This document shows, piece after piece, positions 62,845-64,000 of a stretch of DNA of 64,000 bases (the stretch's first letter is position 1; each line of letters begins with the position of its first letter). This stretch comes from an uncultured Cellvibrionales bacterium. Its GTDB lineage: Bacteria > Pseudomonadota > Gammaproteobacteria > Pseudomonadales > Cellvibrionaceae. The notes beneath the pieces were generated by a model that did not search any database, had not been told where the DNA came from, and worked only from the letters and a program-made list of their open reading frames with translations. Made by a program: the position numbers and the translations under genes. Where the stretch lies: NCBI GenBank assembly GCA_913020115.1, contig CAJWBQ010000016.1, positions 38,574 through 102,573 of the forward strand. The letters run 5' to 3'.

Positions 62845-64000
62845 TCAACTCTTTAATGTGTTTTCAAGCATCTGAGCGGCCCGCGCACCACTTTCAATTG
62901 CCCCGTCAATAAACCCCCGCCAACCGCTTGCGATATCACCACCGGCGAAATACACATTGCCTTCCGGCCGCTGCAGTTCAGCCAGCGAGCTACTCAACAT
63001 TCCGGGCGGATACATGCACCAAGTACCTTTAGAGTAGGGGTCAAGGTTCCAGTCGTAGCTGAAAGACTCCAGCAGTTCTGCGCCGGGAATGTATTGATTT
63101 AGAACAGCCTGCACAGCGTCGTCGTCATAGACGTCCAACAGCTCTGGATCTTTGCCGAAGCCAACGAGTACCTGATTCTCATCGTCGTATTCTGTCCAAA
63201 GGTAATTGAGCGGCATATCCTGGTGCCCATTGCCAAACATAATCGGATGGCGACCTTTGATGCGCATATAGATTTTTATACCCGAACCCGTCATGCCCTG
63301 CTTGGCGGCTTGCCGTTTCACGGCCGATAAACGGGGCTGGAAATCGATACTGGAAATCACATTCAATGGCAGCGCCATTACCACCGTGCGTGCCTTGAAT
63401 GTTTCCTTGCGATTAGTCGTGACAAAAACGAGGTCGCCTTTCTGCTCTACCTTGACTACCGCCGACCCTAACTTGATTTCCGCTTGGCTATCGGCCTGCA
63501 TATGTTCCAGCAGATCTTTGGTGCCGTTCTTGAAACGAAACTGACCAATATTGCCCCACATAAAATCTTTATTAAAACCTGACAGGGAAAGCCAACGAAG
63601 CTGATCCAGATAACTGCTTTCTGAGGAATCTGCGTGGCCGTTGATCGCGGTAAAACTGTGCACCAACTGTTTTTGCAGCGACGTAATATCCAGTGCATCA
63701 ATGGCTTCCGCCGCACTCAAATTGTCTAAACGGCGGAATTCCTTGCCGTCTTTGTATAGAGGATCGTAAGGGCGTGGTAGATGCTCAAACGCTGGTGCAT
63801 AAAACTTGTCTAGCGCTTCGTATAAGGGCGGCCAATAATCTTCTGCCCCTCCCTCTTTGCGCTCACCATTTTCAAACCAGACAAAACTGGACGCTTTGAC
63901 TGAGGCGCTTTCGGTGATGGGCAGGTCATAGCGCATTTTTTCAGCCCAAATACTGGGCTGGCCCCACCCCAACCAAGTACCGCCCATATCAGTGTCATGA
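62845..64000 (-). CDS. Flavin-containing amine oxidase, 5' end outside the window
   Basis: The 3' part of a flavin amine oxidase. The frame stays open to the window edge: codons before the ATG at 63987 read HDTD, continuing into MGGTWLGWGQP, the part after the usual FAD-binding beta-alpha-beta. Later motifs are DMGGTWLGWGQPSIWAE, VVMALPLNVISSIDFQPRLS and the FAD-binding C-terminal YFAGGDIASGWRGFIDGAIESGARAA. About 384 residues are visible. It oxidises an amine to an imine. The adjacent cytochrome c may be the electron acceptor, as in NicA2-type enzymes. Confidence 0.9.
   Translation of the reverse strand, partial: HDTDMGGTWLGWGQPSIWAEKMRYDLPITESASVKASSFVWFENGERKEGGAEDYWPPLYEALDKFYAPAFEHLPRPYDPLYKDGKEFRRLDNLSAAEAIDALDITSLQKQLVHSFTAINGHADSSESSYLDQLRWLSLSGFNKDFMWGNIGQFRFKNGTKDLLEHMQADSQAEIKLGSAVVKVEQKGDLVFVTTNRKETFKARTVVMALPLNVISSIDFQPRLSAVKRQAAKQGMTGSGIKIYMRIKGRHPIMFGNGHQDMPLNYLWTEYDDENQVLVGFGKDPELLDVYDDDAVQAVLNQYIPGAELLESFSYDWNLDPYSKGTWCMYPPGMLSSSLAELQRPEGNVYFAGGDIASGWRGFIDGAIESGARAAQMLENTLKS

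Overview
The window looks like chromosomal DNA of a marine or aquatic gammaproteobacterium, probably close to Cellvibrionales/Spongiibacteraceae. This is inferred from moderate GC by eye, four large TonB-dependent receptors (three with the EEIxVxAQ/AER-type N-terminus), the density of acyl-CoA, SDR and alpha/beta-hydrolase genes, and an unnamed giant membrane protein beside a DUF3667 protein. No rRNA, tRNA, phage, IS element or CRISPR array was recognised. The DNA is gene-dense and made of small regulator-plus-enzyme modules.

Layout. 0-6 kb: a LysR regulator, then a TetR regulator divergent from a DUF1348 protein and an exported Asp-nucleophile alpha/beta hydrolase, with palindromic operators between them; then a Bcr/CflA efflux pump, an ArgO/LysE exporter and a MAPEG protein. 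6.3-12 kb: an iron/flavin redox locus (PepSY membrane protein, TonB receptor, Fur-like box, DUF6662-like protein, Tat-exported FMN-binding protein, ApbE flavin transferase, cytochrome-b-like membrane protein). 12-17 kb: a DUF3667 protein and a 1354-residue membrane protein that appears internally duplicated. 17-24 kb: an acyltransferase divergent from a membrane LytTR regulator, then an amidase, TonB receptor and LuxR-type regulator. 24-30.3 kb: a TonB receptor, a haem-c/PQQ dehydrogenase and an epoxide-hydrolase-like protein.

30.5-35 kb is looser: two cold-shock proteins, a DJ-1/PfpI protein, a hydratase-family protein, a response-regulator remnant, small proteins and a cytochrome c lipoprotein. 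35-47 kb is an acyl-CoA catabolic region: an IclR regulator, two paired acyl-CoA dehydrogenases, a nitronate-monooxygenase-like protein, a spermidine-synthase-like protein, a CPA2 antiporter, an SDR, a GST, a thiolase and a bifunctional hydratase/dehydrogenase. Two near-identical palindromes (38441-38457 and 43854-43870) sit before the dehydrogenase/monooxygenase pair and before the thiolase, and could make these one IclR regulon. 47-54 kb: NDH-2, LysR, AraC, TonB receptor and hydrolase. 54-58.7 kb: SDR, TetR plus thioesterase, and the CbiB/CobD cobalamin pair. 58.7-64 kb: two solute-binding proteins without transporters, a nitroreductase, and an operon of cytochrome c, a small exported protein and a flavin amine oxidase that runs off the right edge.

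The strongest leads for something not well described are the flavinylation/iron module with an apparently cytosolic ApbE, the duplicated 1354-residue protein with DUF3667, the amine oxidase-cytochrome c operon, and the two-site IclR regulon. All functions are inferred from sequence motifs read by eye; no database search was run.
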